DNA of 64,000 bases from DAOTXN01 sp034435435 (GTDB lineage: Bacteria > Chloroflexota > Anaerolineae > S140-20), in contig DAOTXN010000122.1 in NCBI GenBank assembly GCA_034435435.1, forward strand, positions 1 through 64,000, written 5' to 3'. Positions within the stretch are counted from its first letter, which is position 1, and every line of letters begins with the position of its first letter. The notes beneath the pieces were generated by a model that ran no database searches, was not told the origin of the DNA, and saw only the letters and a list, made by a program, of their open reading frames with translations. Of this stretch, positions 7,608 through 16,505 are shown piece after piece. The translations under genes and the position numbers were made by a program.

Positions 7608-9539
7608 CTATCTCAAAACCAGCGGCAGGTACACGTCCCACCGCACGTCAGAGATGGTGATCCAATACGTGGCGGTATCGCTGCCGCCGCAGTTTTCCGC
7701 CGTCAGATCAATCGGGTAATCGCCGGGCGCATCCCAGCGGTAGCCGGCGCTGGGCGCGCCCTGCCCGCTCTCCGGCTCGGGCGACCAGGTGTAGGTGATA
7801 GGCGCAGTGGCGACGGAGGGCGTGACGACGGCGCTAAAGAGGTACAGGGTGTTCGTAAAGCCGACCGTGGGGCCGCCGATGCCCACCTCGGTGAGGGCCT
7901 CGCAGGCCGACCCGCCCCCCACCACGTACACGTTCATCTGGTTTCTCTCGGCGGCGCTGGGCGTGTCGCCGTCGTAGCCGTCCAGCAGATCCATGTAAGG
8001 ATAACTGCCGGACCAGGCGGCGGCGGCGGCGTTCTGGTTGACGCGGGTGGCGCTGCGAAACGTGCCGCCGCGCGCGGCGGAGGTCTCGTCGAGGTTCCCG
8101 GCCAGCGGGCGCAGGATGTACTCCGAGGCGTACCAGTCCACGGCAAACGGATCGGTGCTGGCCAGCAGCACGTCCTGGCGTGAGGCGTCTCCCGACGTGT
8201 TGTCTACGTAGGCGACCCAGATGGCATCCACGATGTTCAGGTCGGGGGCGCGCACCAGGGCCATCTGTCGCCCTAACAACCCGTAGTCGGTGTCGCCCAC
8301 GTCCTGGTAGCCCCAGAAAAAGCCGTGCATCTTGTCCCAGCTCTCCCATTCTTCGTCGCCGGGATCGCCAAAGCGGTTGAGGTGGTCGGAGATGGTGATC
8401 CAGCCGATCAGGTTTTTCCAGGCCACCGTGGCCCCGGCCATGCCGTGGCGCTTGAGCACGGGCATGTTGATGAGAGTGAGCTGGTCGGGTTGATAGGCGG
8501 CTCCGTCCCACACGCCGTAACGCATACTCACGTAAGCGCCGCCGGTCGTTTGGAACTTGGGGTACGAGAGTTCGTCGCTGCCGCTCCCGGCGGGGTCTTC
8601 GAGCAGGATATAGGCGTCGGTCATGTTGCCGTGATAATATTCCCCTGTCGGGTAGCCGCTATCGCCGACGTTCCCGCCGCTGACCCGGCTGCCGCTCAGA
8701 TCGTCCCAACGATACAGCGAGACCGGATAGCTCAGAGATTGGAAAGCGTCCACCACGTCCTGATAGGTCTGGTCCTGGTCTTGCGAGTTGGCCGGGGTGA
8801 TGTCCCAGCCCCACACGACCTCCTGGGTGTTTTCGGCGACGACGACTTCGCCGGTAAAGCCATCGGGGTGTTGCAAGATGCGCCAGATCAGGCCCTTGAG
8901 GGCATCGGTGTTAGTGCACAGGCGGCCGGCCCCGTCGCCGTCGCCGTTGCCGGCCCATTGGTTGTTGATTTTGATCACGACGACGTCGCTCGCGCCCACG
9001 ACGCCATCGGGGTGGGCCGTAGTTTGATAGAAATAGGTCCCCCGGCTCTCCATCTCGGCGATCAGGCTGTCCACGCCGGCGTCGCGCAAGGCATAATCGG
9101 GATCGTTGCAGGGGGGCGTAGCCGGTAGCGTCCCGCCGTCGAGGCTGCAATCGGGGACAGGCACGTTTTGCGCCACGAACACGTCCGAGACGGCCGTGGG
9201 GCTGGTCCAGCCGGGCAAATCGGCGACCTTGGCCCGCGCAGGCAGGGTTGGCACGGTGCTGCCCGCCAGCAGAGCCGTCAGCAGCAGCGCCAGGGCCAGC
9301 AGGCTCACTCCAACCAGCGAAGCCCGCCGCGCTAAACGTCGAAAGAGCCAGGTGGCACCGATCACCGAGGCCAGGTAGCCCACAAAGCCGGACGAGGTCG
9401 CCAGCGCCGCCCGCTGGCAAGGGTAGGTCAGGCGGCTGGGTTTGCTGCCGCTGCGCAGCAGCAGCCAGATCAGAGAGCCGAGGCCGAACAGCCAAAAGGT
9501 ACGCTTTTGGCGCTGGGAAAGACGATGATGAGAATGCAT
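7608..9539 (-). CDS. Secreted DUF362-like protein with PKD-like domain and YLPLVLR tail
   Basis: A 643-residue exported or membrane-tethered protein. The first 95 residues contain two hydrophobic stretches (LFGLGSLIWLLL at about 16-27 and VGVSLLALALLLTALLAG at about 76-93). The main part has DUF362 features: VVVIKINNQWAG, LKGLIWRIL, GEVVVAEN and LINMPVLKRHGMAGATVAWKN, the pattern of a domain often linked to iron-sulphur or redox proteins, although no Cys cluster is seen here. A PKD-like region (PITYTWSPEPE..) follows at about 575-625 and the protein ends VYLPLVLR. A second, cytoplasmic-type DUF362 protein occurs at 59997. GGAGGTG precedes the ATG. The molecular function is unknown. Confidence 0.7.
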   Translation of the reverse strand: MHSHHRLSQRQKRTFWLFGLGSLIWLLLRSGSKPSRLTYPCQRAALATSSGFVGYLASVIGATWLFRRLARRASLVGVSLLALALLLTALLAGSTVPTLPARAKVADLPGWTSPTAVSDVFVAQNVPVPDCSLDGGTLPATPPCNDPDYALRDAGVDSLIAEMESRGTYFYQTTAHPDGVVGASDVVVIKINNQWAGNGDGDGAGRLCTNTDALKGLIWRILQHPDGFTGEVVVAENTQEVVWGWDITPANSQDQDQTYQDVVDAFQSLSYPVSLYRWDDLSGSRVSGGNVGDSGYPTGEYYHGNMTDAYILLEDPAGSGSDELSYPKFQTTGGAYVSMRYGVWDGAAYQPDQLTLINMPVLKRHGMAGATVAWKNLIGWITISDHLNRFGDPGDEEWESWDKMHGFFWGYQDVGDTDYGLLGRQMALVRAPDLNIVDAIWVAYVDNTSGDASRQDVLLASTDPFAVDWYASEYILRPLAGNLDETSAARGGTFRSATRVNQNAAAAAWSGSYPYMDLLDGYDGDTPSAAERNQMNVYVVGGGSACEALTEVGIGGPTVGFTNTLYLFSAVVTPSVATAPITYTWSPEPESGQGAPSAGYRWDAPGDYPIDLTAENCGGSDTATYWITISDVRWDVYLPLVLR

Positions 9540-9594
9540 GTTTCACCTCCAAGTACAGATCAGGGTGCATTTCACTTTCGACAGACTGCCAGGG

Positions 9595-11886
9595 TCAGTT
9601 CCTGATCACCAACGGCAGGTAGACTCGGAAGCGGGCCAAGACGGCCAGCGCGTCGTCGTCGTAACCGGCCACGTAAACGTGGGCGCCATCAGGGCTGACG
9701 GCCACCCCATCGGCCGTGTTCAGACCGTCCACCCCGCCGACGCCGTCCTGGTAGGCCGCCGCGAAGGCCAGGCTGCCGTCGTCCGCCGAGCGTTCAAAGA
9801 CGGCCAGCGCGTCGTCGTACTGGCTGGCGACGTAGACCTGGCGGCCGTCGGGGCTGATGGCCAACGCGCGGGCGCCGTTCAAGCCGTCCACACCGTCCAC
9901 GCCGTCCTGCGCCATGCCCAGATAGGTCAGCATCCCGCTGGATGGATTGCGCCAAAAGATGGCGACCGCGTCGTCCAGGCGGCCGGCCACGTAGACGTAA
10001 CTCCCGTCGGGGCTGACGGCGACCGAGTTGGCGCCGTCCAGACCGTCCACGCCGGGGTCGCTGTCTTTGACCACGCCCTCGTAACCCAGCGCGCCGCCGG
10101 TCCAGCGGAAAACGGCCACAGCGGCGGCGGTGTAGCCGGTCACGTAAAAGTTGAGCCCATCCGGGCTGGCGGCCACCGCGTATGCGCCGTCCAGGCCATC
10201 AACGCCGACGTCGCTATCAAACACGGCTTGCCTGAAGGTCAGCGCGCCGCTGCCGACGTCGCGGTCAAAGATGGCCACGGCGTCGTCCACGTCGCTGGCG
10301 ACGTAGAGCAGGCTGCCATCGGGGCTGAAGGCGAGGGCGCGCGCTCCGTCCAGGCCGTTTATGGGCAGGGTGTCGGTGTAGGTCGCCGCGTGCTCCAGCC
10401 AGCTACAACCAGATTGTCGTTCAAAGGCGACCACGGCGTCGTCGTCGTGGCCGGCCACGTAGACGTGCCAGCCATCTGGGCTGACGGCCACGCCGACGGC
10501 GCCGTTCAGACCGTCCACGTAATCCGCCGACAGGTTGTGCTCGTAGGTCAGGCCTCCAGTGGCGGCGTCTCGGCTGAAAAAGGCGACGGCGTCGTCGTCA
10601 TAGCCCGCCGCGTAGACGCAGCCGCTGGAGCCGACGGCCACGCCGACGGCGCCCTCCAGGCCATCCCCGCTTTGCTGCTCTTCGATGATCGTCAACGAGC
10701 CGGCGCTGGCGTCAAAGACCTCCACCGCGCCATAGCTCCAGGATGCCACGTAGAGATGGTCGTCGTCCTGGTCGAGGGTGATCCAGTAGGGCGACTGCAT
10801 CTCGTTGACGCCGTTGCTCCAATTTCTCACCATCCCGGCGTAGCTGAGCGCGCCATCGGTGGGGTTGCGCGTGAATATCGCCACGGCGTGGTCGTCGTCC
10901 CCGGCTACATAGACGTGCGTCCCGGCGTGGCTGACGGCGACCGCCCACGCGCCGGCCAGCCCGTCCACGCCGGCGATGTCGTCGAACTCGGCCTCCACAA
11001 AGGTCAGCGCGCCGGTGGCAGCATCCCGCTTAAAGGCCGCCACTGCGTGGTCGTGCGCCCCCGCCACGTAAACGTTGGCCCCGTCGGCGCTGACGGTGAC
11101 GTGGATCGCCCCGTCCAGCCCATCTACGCCGCCCACGCCATCCTGCGCCGCGCCCAAGAAGGTCAGTTCCCCGGTCGTGGCGTCGCGCTCAAAAGTTGTG
11201 ACCGTGTCGTTGCCGTGGTTCGCGGCGTAGACGTGTTTTCCTTCCGGGCTGATGGCCAGCGAATAGGTCTCATCCAGGCCAGATGCAGCGCCCTCGGCCT
11301 CCACGAAGGTCAGCGCGCCGGTGGATGGGTCGCGGCTAAAGACCGAGACGGCGCCGTCGCCCCAACTGGCGACATAGACGTGGCCGCCGTCCGGGCTGAC
11401 GACCACTCCGTAGGCGGCGTTGAGGCTAATGATGCCGCCCACCTCGTCCTGGTGGGCCTCCACGAAGGTCAGCTTGCCGGCGGCGTCCCGGCGAAAGACG
11501 GTCAGCGCGTCGTCCCGCCAGCTTGTCACGTAGACGTGCCCACCATCGGGGCTGACGGTCACCCCCATTGCGCCTTCCAGCGCGACGGCCCCGCCGGCGC
11601 CGTCCCGTTTCACCTCGACGAAGGCCAACCGGCCAGAGGAGTCGTCGCGGCGAAAGACGGTCACGGCGTCGTCGATGGAACTGGCGACATAGAGGTATTG
11701 TTCGTCGGGGCTGAGGGCGATGCAGGCCGCGCCCTCCAGACCCGCGTCAAACACGGCCTGGACGAAGCCGAGTGCGCCAGGAGAGGCAGCGGCGGCGCTC
11801 GACGACGCTGCGCCGGATGCCAGAGCCGGGAACAGGGCCAATGTCAGTATGAGAAACGGTAAAGCACAGGAACGCAGTTTCACCAT
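9595..11886 (-). CDS. Secreted 14-repeat beta-propeller protein with YLPLVIRN tail
   Basis: A 763-residue protein with a clear signal peptide (LPFLILTLALFPALASGAA). The rest is 14 tandem repeats of about 50 residues, each with a V-S-P-D-G-x-x-V-Y-V-A core, a D-D-A-V-x-V-F strand and an R-D turn. This is the YVTN / phosphogluconolactonase-like propeller pattern. Fourteen repeats suggest two seven-bladed propellers. The protein ends VYLPLVIRN, directly after the last blade. Role: probably a surface-exposed binding scaffold; lactonase activity is not supported by any visible active site. GGAGG precedes the ATG. Repeats 7 and 8 are the most divergent, near the expected propeller boundary. Confidence 0.8.
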   Translation of the reverse strand: MVKLRSCALPFLILTLALFPALASGAASSSAAAASPGALGFVQAVFDAGLEGAACIALSPDEQYLYVASSIDDAVTVFRRDDSSGRLAFVEVKRDGAGGAVALEGAMGVTVSPDGGHVYVTSWRDDALTVFRRDAAGKLTFVEAHQDEVGGIISLNAAYGVVVSPDGGHVYVASWGDGAVSVFSRDPSTGALTFVEAEGAASGLDETYSLAISPEGKHVYAANHGNDTVTTFERDATTGELTFLGAAQDGVGGVDGLDGAIHVTVSADGANVYVAGAHDHAVAAFKRDAATGALTFVEAEFDDIAGVDGLAGAWAVAVSHAGTHVYVAGDDDHAVAIFTRNPTDGALSYAGMVRNWSNGVNEMQSPYWITLDQDDDHLYVASWSYGAVEVFDASAGSLTIIEEQQSGDGLEGAVGVAVGSSGCVYAAGYDDDAVAFFSRDAATGGLTYEHNLSADYVDGLNGAVGVAVSPDGWHVYVAGHDDDAVVAFERQSGCSWLEHAATYTDTLPINGLDGARALAFSPDGSLLYVASDVDDAVAIFDRDVGSGALTFRQAVFDSDVGVDGLDGAYAVAASPDGLNFYVTGYTAAAVAVFRWTGGALGYEGVVKDSDPGVDGLDGANSVAVSPDGSYVYVAGRLDDAVAIFWRNPSSGMLTYLGMAQDGVDGVDGLNGARALAISPDGRQVYVASQYDDALAVFERSADDGSLAFAAAYQDGVGGVDGLNTADGVAVSPDGAHVYVAGYDDDALAVLARFRVYLPLVIRN

Positions 11887-11904
11887 GATCGCCTCCTTCA
11901 GATG

Positions 11905-14658
11905 TCAATCTATTTGCCACACGTGCACGATTGGTTTGGCTCCGTCGGCGTACAGCTCCAGCACGTACAACAGCCCGTTGTCCCGGTCGTAGGCCACGTC
12001 GCCGACGCGGTAGCGGCGCTGGTCGCCCCAACCCAGCTCGATCTCGTCCCACGCGGGCGGGTCGAGGTAGAGGTATTCGTCAACGTCGATGACGGCGTAG
12101 GGCTGCGGTTCCCAAGAGTCCAGCGTCCCGGCGGCCACTTGGGCCAGGTCGGCCGGGTCGTAGAGGATGAATTGGGCGTCGAATCGCGTCGTCCACCAGC
12201 CCCGGTTGCTGACGCAATCTATGCCCTCGTCGCAGCAGCCGGTGAAATCTTCCGGCGGGCAGGATGAGCCATCGGCCAGGCGGCAGGTGGTAAAGTCGGT
12301 CACGGCGGCGTCCACACAAGGGTATTCAGGCCCGTCAGGGTGGATGTAGCCGTACCAGTACTTGGCGCCGTTGCTTTTGGTCCCGACCAAGAGCACGGCC
12401 TGTTTGCCGGAGGAGGTGGCGACCCACGCGCCGCCTTCCCATTCGTCGGGGTGTTGGTAGCCATCGAGGCAGCGGGTAATTTCCTCGGTATTATAGACGT
12501 TTTCGTAAAGCAGCAAAACCGTCTCGGACAGGCGCGCGCCCGACGCCGGGGCCGATCCATCGGGCAGCCACGGGCGGTAGGCGAATAGCGCCGGTCCCAT
12601 GCCGCCCTGCCCGCCGTCGCGCATGCGCCCGGTCGCCAGGTAGCGGCCAGAGGTGTGGGCGTCGGCCCAGGCCGTGGGGATGTCGAACAGGTAGCCGTTG
12701 ACGCTGTAGAGGTCCTGGTCGCCGATGAACCACACCCCTTGCAGGTCGGGCGCGTCCAGGGCGGGATTGAACCAGGCGTGGGAAGGCTCGTCCGGCGGCT
12801 GGAGATGTTGGCCCCAACACAGGTGGATTAGCGGACCAGTGTCGGGGTGGTCCAGGTATTGCATACCCACTTTGGGGATCTCTTCCATGTGGGTAAAGTA
12901 CCCGGCGGTCACGTCGTGAAAGGTCTGGATGAAACCGGCCTGCGGCAGATCGGCGGGGTTGGCGGCGCTGGCCGGCACCGGAATATCCACTTCAGCCACC
13001 TGGTTGCCATCGGGCAGGCCGCCCCAGGCTTGCCGGTCGTGCCCCATGACGAACAGCGAGCCGGGGTAGCCGTCGCTGTTGGAGGGGTCGCCGTCGGGAT
13101 TGAAGGTCATGGCGTTGCCGCCGTAGGCGAAGGTTTGGGGCGGATCGTCGCCGCCAGGCAAGCGGAATGCGCCCAGGTAGGTCAGATCATCCGGTTGAAC
13201 CAAAGCGCCGTCCGCCAGGGGCGTAGCATAGTTGTTCAGCACCGCCGACAGGTAGACGGTGTGAGTGAGGGTGAGGGTGAGATATTCGTCAGCGCCTACG
13301 TCGGGCGCAGGGCCGGCCGGCCGGGCGTCGCCGTCCAAGTCGTCGTCGCACAGGCCCGCGGCCAGCGGCACGCCCTGGTCAATGGCGGTGTCTGCGCTTT
13401 CTGCCAGGTGTAGATCGCCGCCAGCGCCGCCCACAAACAGGGTTAGCGGCGCGTCCTCCAGATTCCCTTCTAAAAAGGCCACTCCGTCGCGCGCTCGTAG
13501 GTTGTGGCTGACCAGATTGTTTACGACTTGGGCGTTTGTGTTGGGCAGGTTCCATTCGATGGAAGAGAACGGCGCCTGAGTCGAGGCGACGGTGTTGTGC
13601 ACGGTCTGTGCGCCGCAAGCCTGCCACAGACAGATGCCGCAGTCAAAGCTATATTCAGAGGCAAACAAGCCGCTATCGTTGGCAAAGACCCAGTTGTTGC
13701 GGATAATGCCGCCATAGTGGTCCACGTAGCCCCCGCCGGCGCTGGGGCAAGGGTCGTCGGGATAGCTGCGTACATTAGCGGCATAGGCGTCTAAACCAAA
13801 ACCGATCCCCCGGGCGTTGTTGCGCAGCTCGTTCCGTTCGACCAGGGTATCGCGGGATGCCCGCCAAAAGTGAATGCCGTGTTCGGAAAGGCCGCTTTCA
13901 CACCAAAACCCTTCGATCAGATTATCGCGGATCGTCCAATCTCGAGATTGATGGGCGTCTATGCCGCCGGTGTAGCAATCGTCGCGAATATGAGGGCGTC
14001 CAGTGTTGGTCAGCTCGATGTAGGAGCAGGCAATGATGCCGCTATCCGTAAAGTATTGCGCATTTTCGTTGATGTAGGGATTGATCTTGATGGCTTGCTG
14101 TCCAGGGTCGATGATGTGAACGTTGTAAATGAGGGTGTTGAGCGTGTCGCTGCTGTTGCTGGACATCACGTGAATGGGATGGTCGTAGGCCTCGCGCAGT
14201 GTCAGATTGGCGATGGTGACGTCGGAGGCGACGATCTGGATGATCTCGGTGGTGATATAATTGCCGTCCAGTATGACGTTTTCGCGGTCGCCGTTGAGTG
14301 AGCGCAGCGTTACGTTGGGCACATCGAAGCGCAGGTAGACGCCATCCAGGTGATACACGCCGTCGGCAACCAGGATGGTGTCTCCTGAAACGGCGTTGTC
14401 CACCGCAGTTTGCAACTCGGCCACGGTGGAGACGGTCACGCTGGGTCCGGTGGGGGCGGGGAAGGGAGGGCAAGGGTCGGCGGCGTTGGCTGCGGCGATA
14501 GAGGCATTGTCCTGAGCTTGTCGAAGGATGAGGCGCGCCGATGGGATGGCGGCGGGGGCGGTGTCGGCTGTGGCGCTGGAGCGCGCTGTGCAAGCTGCGC
14601 CGATCAGCGTCAACCACAGGATCGCCAGTGTGCAGCGTACAGGGAGGCGAGTTTCCAT
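11905..14658 (-). CDS. Secreted beta-helix protein fused to a second extracellular domain
   Basis: A 917-residue exported protein. The N-terminus has a hydrophobic segment ending LIGAACTARS, a plausible lipobox. Residues about 65-420 form a right-handed beta-helix of the pectate-lyase-like type: VADGVYHLDGVYL, LRSLNGDRENVILDG, ASDVTIANLTLREA and WTIRDNLIEGFW recur with helix-coil spacing. Around 450-465 comes LTLTHTVYLSAVLNNYA, which resembles a YLPLVL tail buried inside the protein. Residues 470-917 are a distinct, Trp- and Asp-rich domain (DDLTYLGAFRLPGG) that I do not recognise firmly, possibly propeller-like. A CTGAGCTTGTCGAAGG-type dispersed repeat is translated near residue 48. Start: ATG with GAAGGGA upstream. 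Confidence 0.7.
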   Translation of the reverse strand: METRLPVRCTLAILWLTLIGAACTARSSATADTAPAAIPSARLILRQAQDNASIAAANAADPCPPFPAPTGPSVTVSTVAELQTAVDNAVSGDTILVADGVYHLDGVYLRFDVPNVTLRSLNGDRENVILDGNYITTEIIQIVASDVTIANLTLREAYDHPIHVMSSNSSDTLNTLIYNVHIIDPGQQAIKINPYINENAQYFTDSGIIACSYIELTNTGRPHIRDDCYTGGIDAHQSRDWTIRDNLIEGFWCESGLSEHGIHFWRASRDTLVERNELRNNARGIGFGLDAYAANVRSYPDDPCPSAGGGYVDHYGGIIRNNWVFANDSGLFASEYSFDCGICLWQACGAQTVHNTVASTQAPFSSIEWNLPNTNAQVVNNLVSHNLRARDGVAFLEGNLEDAPLTLFVGGAGGDLHLAESADTAIDQGVPLAAGLCDDDLDGDARPAGPAPDVGADEYLTLTLTHTVYLSAVLNNYATPLADGALVQPDDLTYLGAFRLPGGDDPPQTFAYGGNAMTFNPDGDPSNSDGYPGSLFVMGHDRQAWGGLPDGNQVAEVDIPVPASAANPADLPQAGFIQTFHDVTAGYFTHMEEIPKVGMQYLDHPDTGPLIHLCWGQHLQPPDEPSHAWFNPALDAPDLQGVWFIGDQDLYSVNGYLFDIPTAWADAHTSGRYLATGRMRDGGQGGMGPALFAYRPWLPDGSAPASGARLSETVLLLYENVYNTEEITRCLDGYQHPDEWEGGAWVATSSGKQAVLLVGTKSNGAKYWYGYIHPDGPEYPCVDAAVTDFTTCRLADGSSCPPEDFTGCCDEGIDCVSNRGWWTTRFDAQFILYDPADLAQVAAGTLDSWEPQPYAVIDVDEYLYLDPPAWDEIELGWGDQRRYRVGDVAYDRDNGLLYVLELYADGAKPIVHVWQID
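14510..14528 (-). repeat. Intragenic dispersed repeat (CTTCGACAAGCTCAGGA type)
   Basis: The minus strand reads TCCTTCGACAAGCTCAGGA, a short repeat that I recall as dispersed in many Chloroflexota and other environmental genomes. Here it is translated in frame as LRQAQD between the putative lipobox and the beta-helix domain, so it has become part of a linker. Confidence 0.6.
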
Positions 14659-14695
14659 AGTCAGGCATCCCTTCTAGTTTGCGCGTGGGGGGTGT

Positions 14696-14752
14696 CAACG
14701 GATGGTTCAACGGATAAACGGACATATCCGTTTATCCGTTGGTCATCCGTTG
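14696..14752. repeat. Long perfect intergenic hairpin
   Basis: AACGGATAAACGGA pairs with TCCGTTTATCCGTT around a four-base loop, and the outer arms CAACGGATG/CATCCGTTG pair as well. On the plus strand six Ts follow (14758-14763), giving the look of an intrinsic terminator facing against the local genes. It lies between two minus-strand secreted-protein genes and is probably a dispersed repeat with a possible role in mRNA stability. Confidence 0.7.
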
Positions 14753-14761
14753 CTCCCTTTT

Positions 14762-15040
14762 TTATTTCAAGACCAGCGGCAGGTAGACGCTATATTGCCC
14801 GCCCAGGCCGCACCAAAAGCCGGAGCACAGGTCGGCGCTGGCGATACCGGCCACCGGCTGACCAATGGTGGCGTTCAGGGTGTAGTGGCCGTCGGCGCTC
14901 TGCGCGTGTCCGCCCCCGCCGGCGATGACCCAGCGTTCGAGGGTCTGCGTGGGCGCGCTGGTGTCGGCCCAGACGGGGGTGGTCAGCAAGACGACGCCGA
15001 CCAGCGCGATGACCAGAAAGGCTGTCTTGTGGCTATTCAT
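14762..15040 (-). CDS. Small secreted protein with YLPLVLK tail
   Basis: A 92-residue protein starting at the ATG with GGAGG upstream; a farther ATG would overlap the preceding gene more and lacks a ribosome site. A signal peptide (AFLVIALVGVVLLTTPVWA) is followed by a single short domain, ERWVIAGGGGHAQSADGHY and ATIGQPVAGIAS, then GFWCGLGG. This G-T-I-G-Q-P..G-G-F-W pattern is widespread in secreted proteins of Chloroflexota and Planctomycetes (recollection). It ends SVYLPLVLK. It is the simplest carrier of the tail in this window. Function unknown. Confidence 0.75.
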   Translation of the reverse strand: MNSHKTAFLVIALVGVVLLTTPVWADTSAPTQTLERWVIAGGGGHAQSADGHYTLNATIGQPVAGIASADLCSGFWCGLGGQYSVYLPLVLK

Positions 15041-15051
15041 CGCGGCCTCCG

Positions 15052-16431
15052 TCAATTATGCTCCAGCGTCAGCCGCGCGCCGCCGATATGGAGCCAGGTG
15101 GCGTCGCCGATGGGGGTCAGTTGTAGCATCAGGTAGAGGATGCCCGAGTCCGCGCTCAGGACGTTGTTGGTCGTCAAGTCATAGTGTATGGTGCAGCCGG
15201 TCGTGTACGTGTCCTCGTAACACGTGTGGTCGGTGTCGTCGTGGAGGATTTCGGCGTAGCAAGAGGCGCAAACGCCGGTCTGCCGGCGGAAGCGAATGTC
15301 GGTGATCGAATCCATATCGGTGTCGCCTACCCAGTAAATATCCAACGCCGAGATGGTGACGTTCTGCCCGTAAAGCGGCCCGGCAATGGTGACGGGAAGC
15401 ATGACGTACTTGGCCACCGCGGTTTCACCGGGGGTGACGATGGCTCCACCGATCGAGTCCAGATCAATGACGGTAGAGTCGGTCTGATGATACGGGCGCA
15501 GGCCGTTGCCGCTGATCCAGAGGTACGAGAGGGCGGAGCTTTGGATGCTGCCGCTTTCGTCCACGTTCAAGATCAGAGTATCGTCCTTGTCGCGGATCTC
15601 GAAATCGGCCTCCTCGCCATCGGCGTCGTTGTCCAGGTCGATGCGGATGCCGTCGTTGGTGAGCAGGACAATGTCGCTGCTGGCGTAGGCGGGGTCCGAA
15701 GTGATCCGGCCATCGTCGCCGGCCGTGGTGTTGGCGTTGCCGCCCAAAATCAGGTCGGCGCCCAGGTCCACGCCGCGCGCATAGACGCCTGTTCCCCCGG
15801 TCGAATCACTCCGCCCGTAGACGCCAAAGTTGGCGCCGCTGGAGGCGCTGGCATAGCCGAACAGACCACGCCCGCCGGTGGAATGGCTCATGGCATAAAC
15901 GCCGTAAGAGAGGCCGCTGGCGGCCGTGTTCTCGACGTGGATGCCGTCCCAACCGGTTTGCTCGCCGATGATTCTCGCCCCGGGCCGCAGGCTGAGGGCG
16001 TAGGGCGCGGGCAGTATCTCCTGGCAACCCACCGCCGCGCCCTCGACCTGGACGCCCAGCCACAGCCCCTGGCCGTTGACGGAACTGGAAGAGACCTCCA
16101 GTGCGACGCTGAACAGTCCATCGCTCACCAATACATCCGGGATGACGATGCTGCTGCCTGTGGTAGCAGTGCAGGCCGCGTTGGAGTACAGTTGAAAGGT
16201 CATGTCGCGGCTGCCGTTGACCGGGTTGCCGCCCTCTGTCAACATACCCTGATAGCTGATGGAGTTGGTGACGATGGCGCTTACAGAGAGGGGAGCGCTG
16301 GCGGCGCGTTCGTCTACTGGCTCTCTGGCCTGTGCGGCGACCTTTTGGCCCGCTCTGCTCGACGCCAGGATCAGAACTATCAACAGCGCCAGAGTCAACA
16401 GGCCGAGAATAAAGAAGCGTTTTTTCAACAT
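15052..16431 (-). CDS. Secreted tail-fibre-like repetitive protein
   Basis: A 459-residue exported protein with a signal anchor (FFILGLLTLALLIVLILA). Residues 58-135 carry SISYQGMLTEGGNPVNGS and MTFQLYS, the start of a domain common in secreted proteins with phage-tail-fibre-like stalks. Residues 155-225 contain short repeats (GVYAMSHSTGGRGLFGYA, GVYGRSDSTGGTGVYA) typical of beta-helical stalks. The C-terminal 150 residues hold four to six Cys (CASCYAEI, CYEDTYTTGC) that may form disulphides. Unlike its neighbours it lacks the YLPLVLK tail. GAGGAGG precedes the ATG. It probably heads a minus-strand operon running to 7608. Function unknown. Confidence 0.7.
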   Translation of the reverse strand: MLKKRFFILGLLTLALLIVLILASSRAGQKVAAQAREPVDERAASAPLSVSAIVTNSISYQGMLTEGGNPVNGSRDMTFQLYSNAACTATTGSSIVIPDVLVSDGLFSVALEVSSSSVNGQGLWLGVQVEGAAVGCQEILPAPYALSLRPGARIIGEQTGWDGIHVENTAASGLSYGVYAMSHSTGGRGLFGYASASSGANFGVYGRSDSTGGTGVYARGVDLGADLILGGNANTTAGDDGRITSDPAYASSDIVLLTNDGIRIDLDNDADGEEADFEIRDKDDTLILNVDESGSIQSSALSYLWISGNGLRPYHQTDSTVIDLDSIGGAIVTPGETAVAKYVMLPVTIAGPLYGQNVTISALDIYWVGDTDMDSITDIRFRRQTGVCASCYAEILHDDTDHTCYEDTYTTGCTIHYDLTTNNVLSADSGILYLMLQLTPIGDATWLHIGGARLTLEHN

Positions 16432-16505
16432 GGTTAACCTCCTCGTAAAAAGTTTTGAGCCTCTATGGCCCGTTTTGAACAGTATCGGTCACTTTTGTCC
16501 ACGCA

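Noticed and set aside
9538..11862. A 774-codon open frame on the plus strand across the propeller gene
   Set aside because: It is the exact shadow of a repetitive GC-rich gene on the other strand; its protein is His- and Gly-rich nonsense with repeats mirroring the propeller blades, and it lacks a ribosome site.
14696..14768. A rho-independent terminator on the plus strand
   Set aside because: The hairpin and T run are there, but no plus-strand gene ends nearby; it is listed as a repeat hairpin.
15184..16437. A 417-codon plus-strand frame opposite the tail-fibre-like gene
   Set aside because: Antisense shadow caused by codon bias; the minus strand has signal peptide, ribosome site and known domain start.
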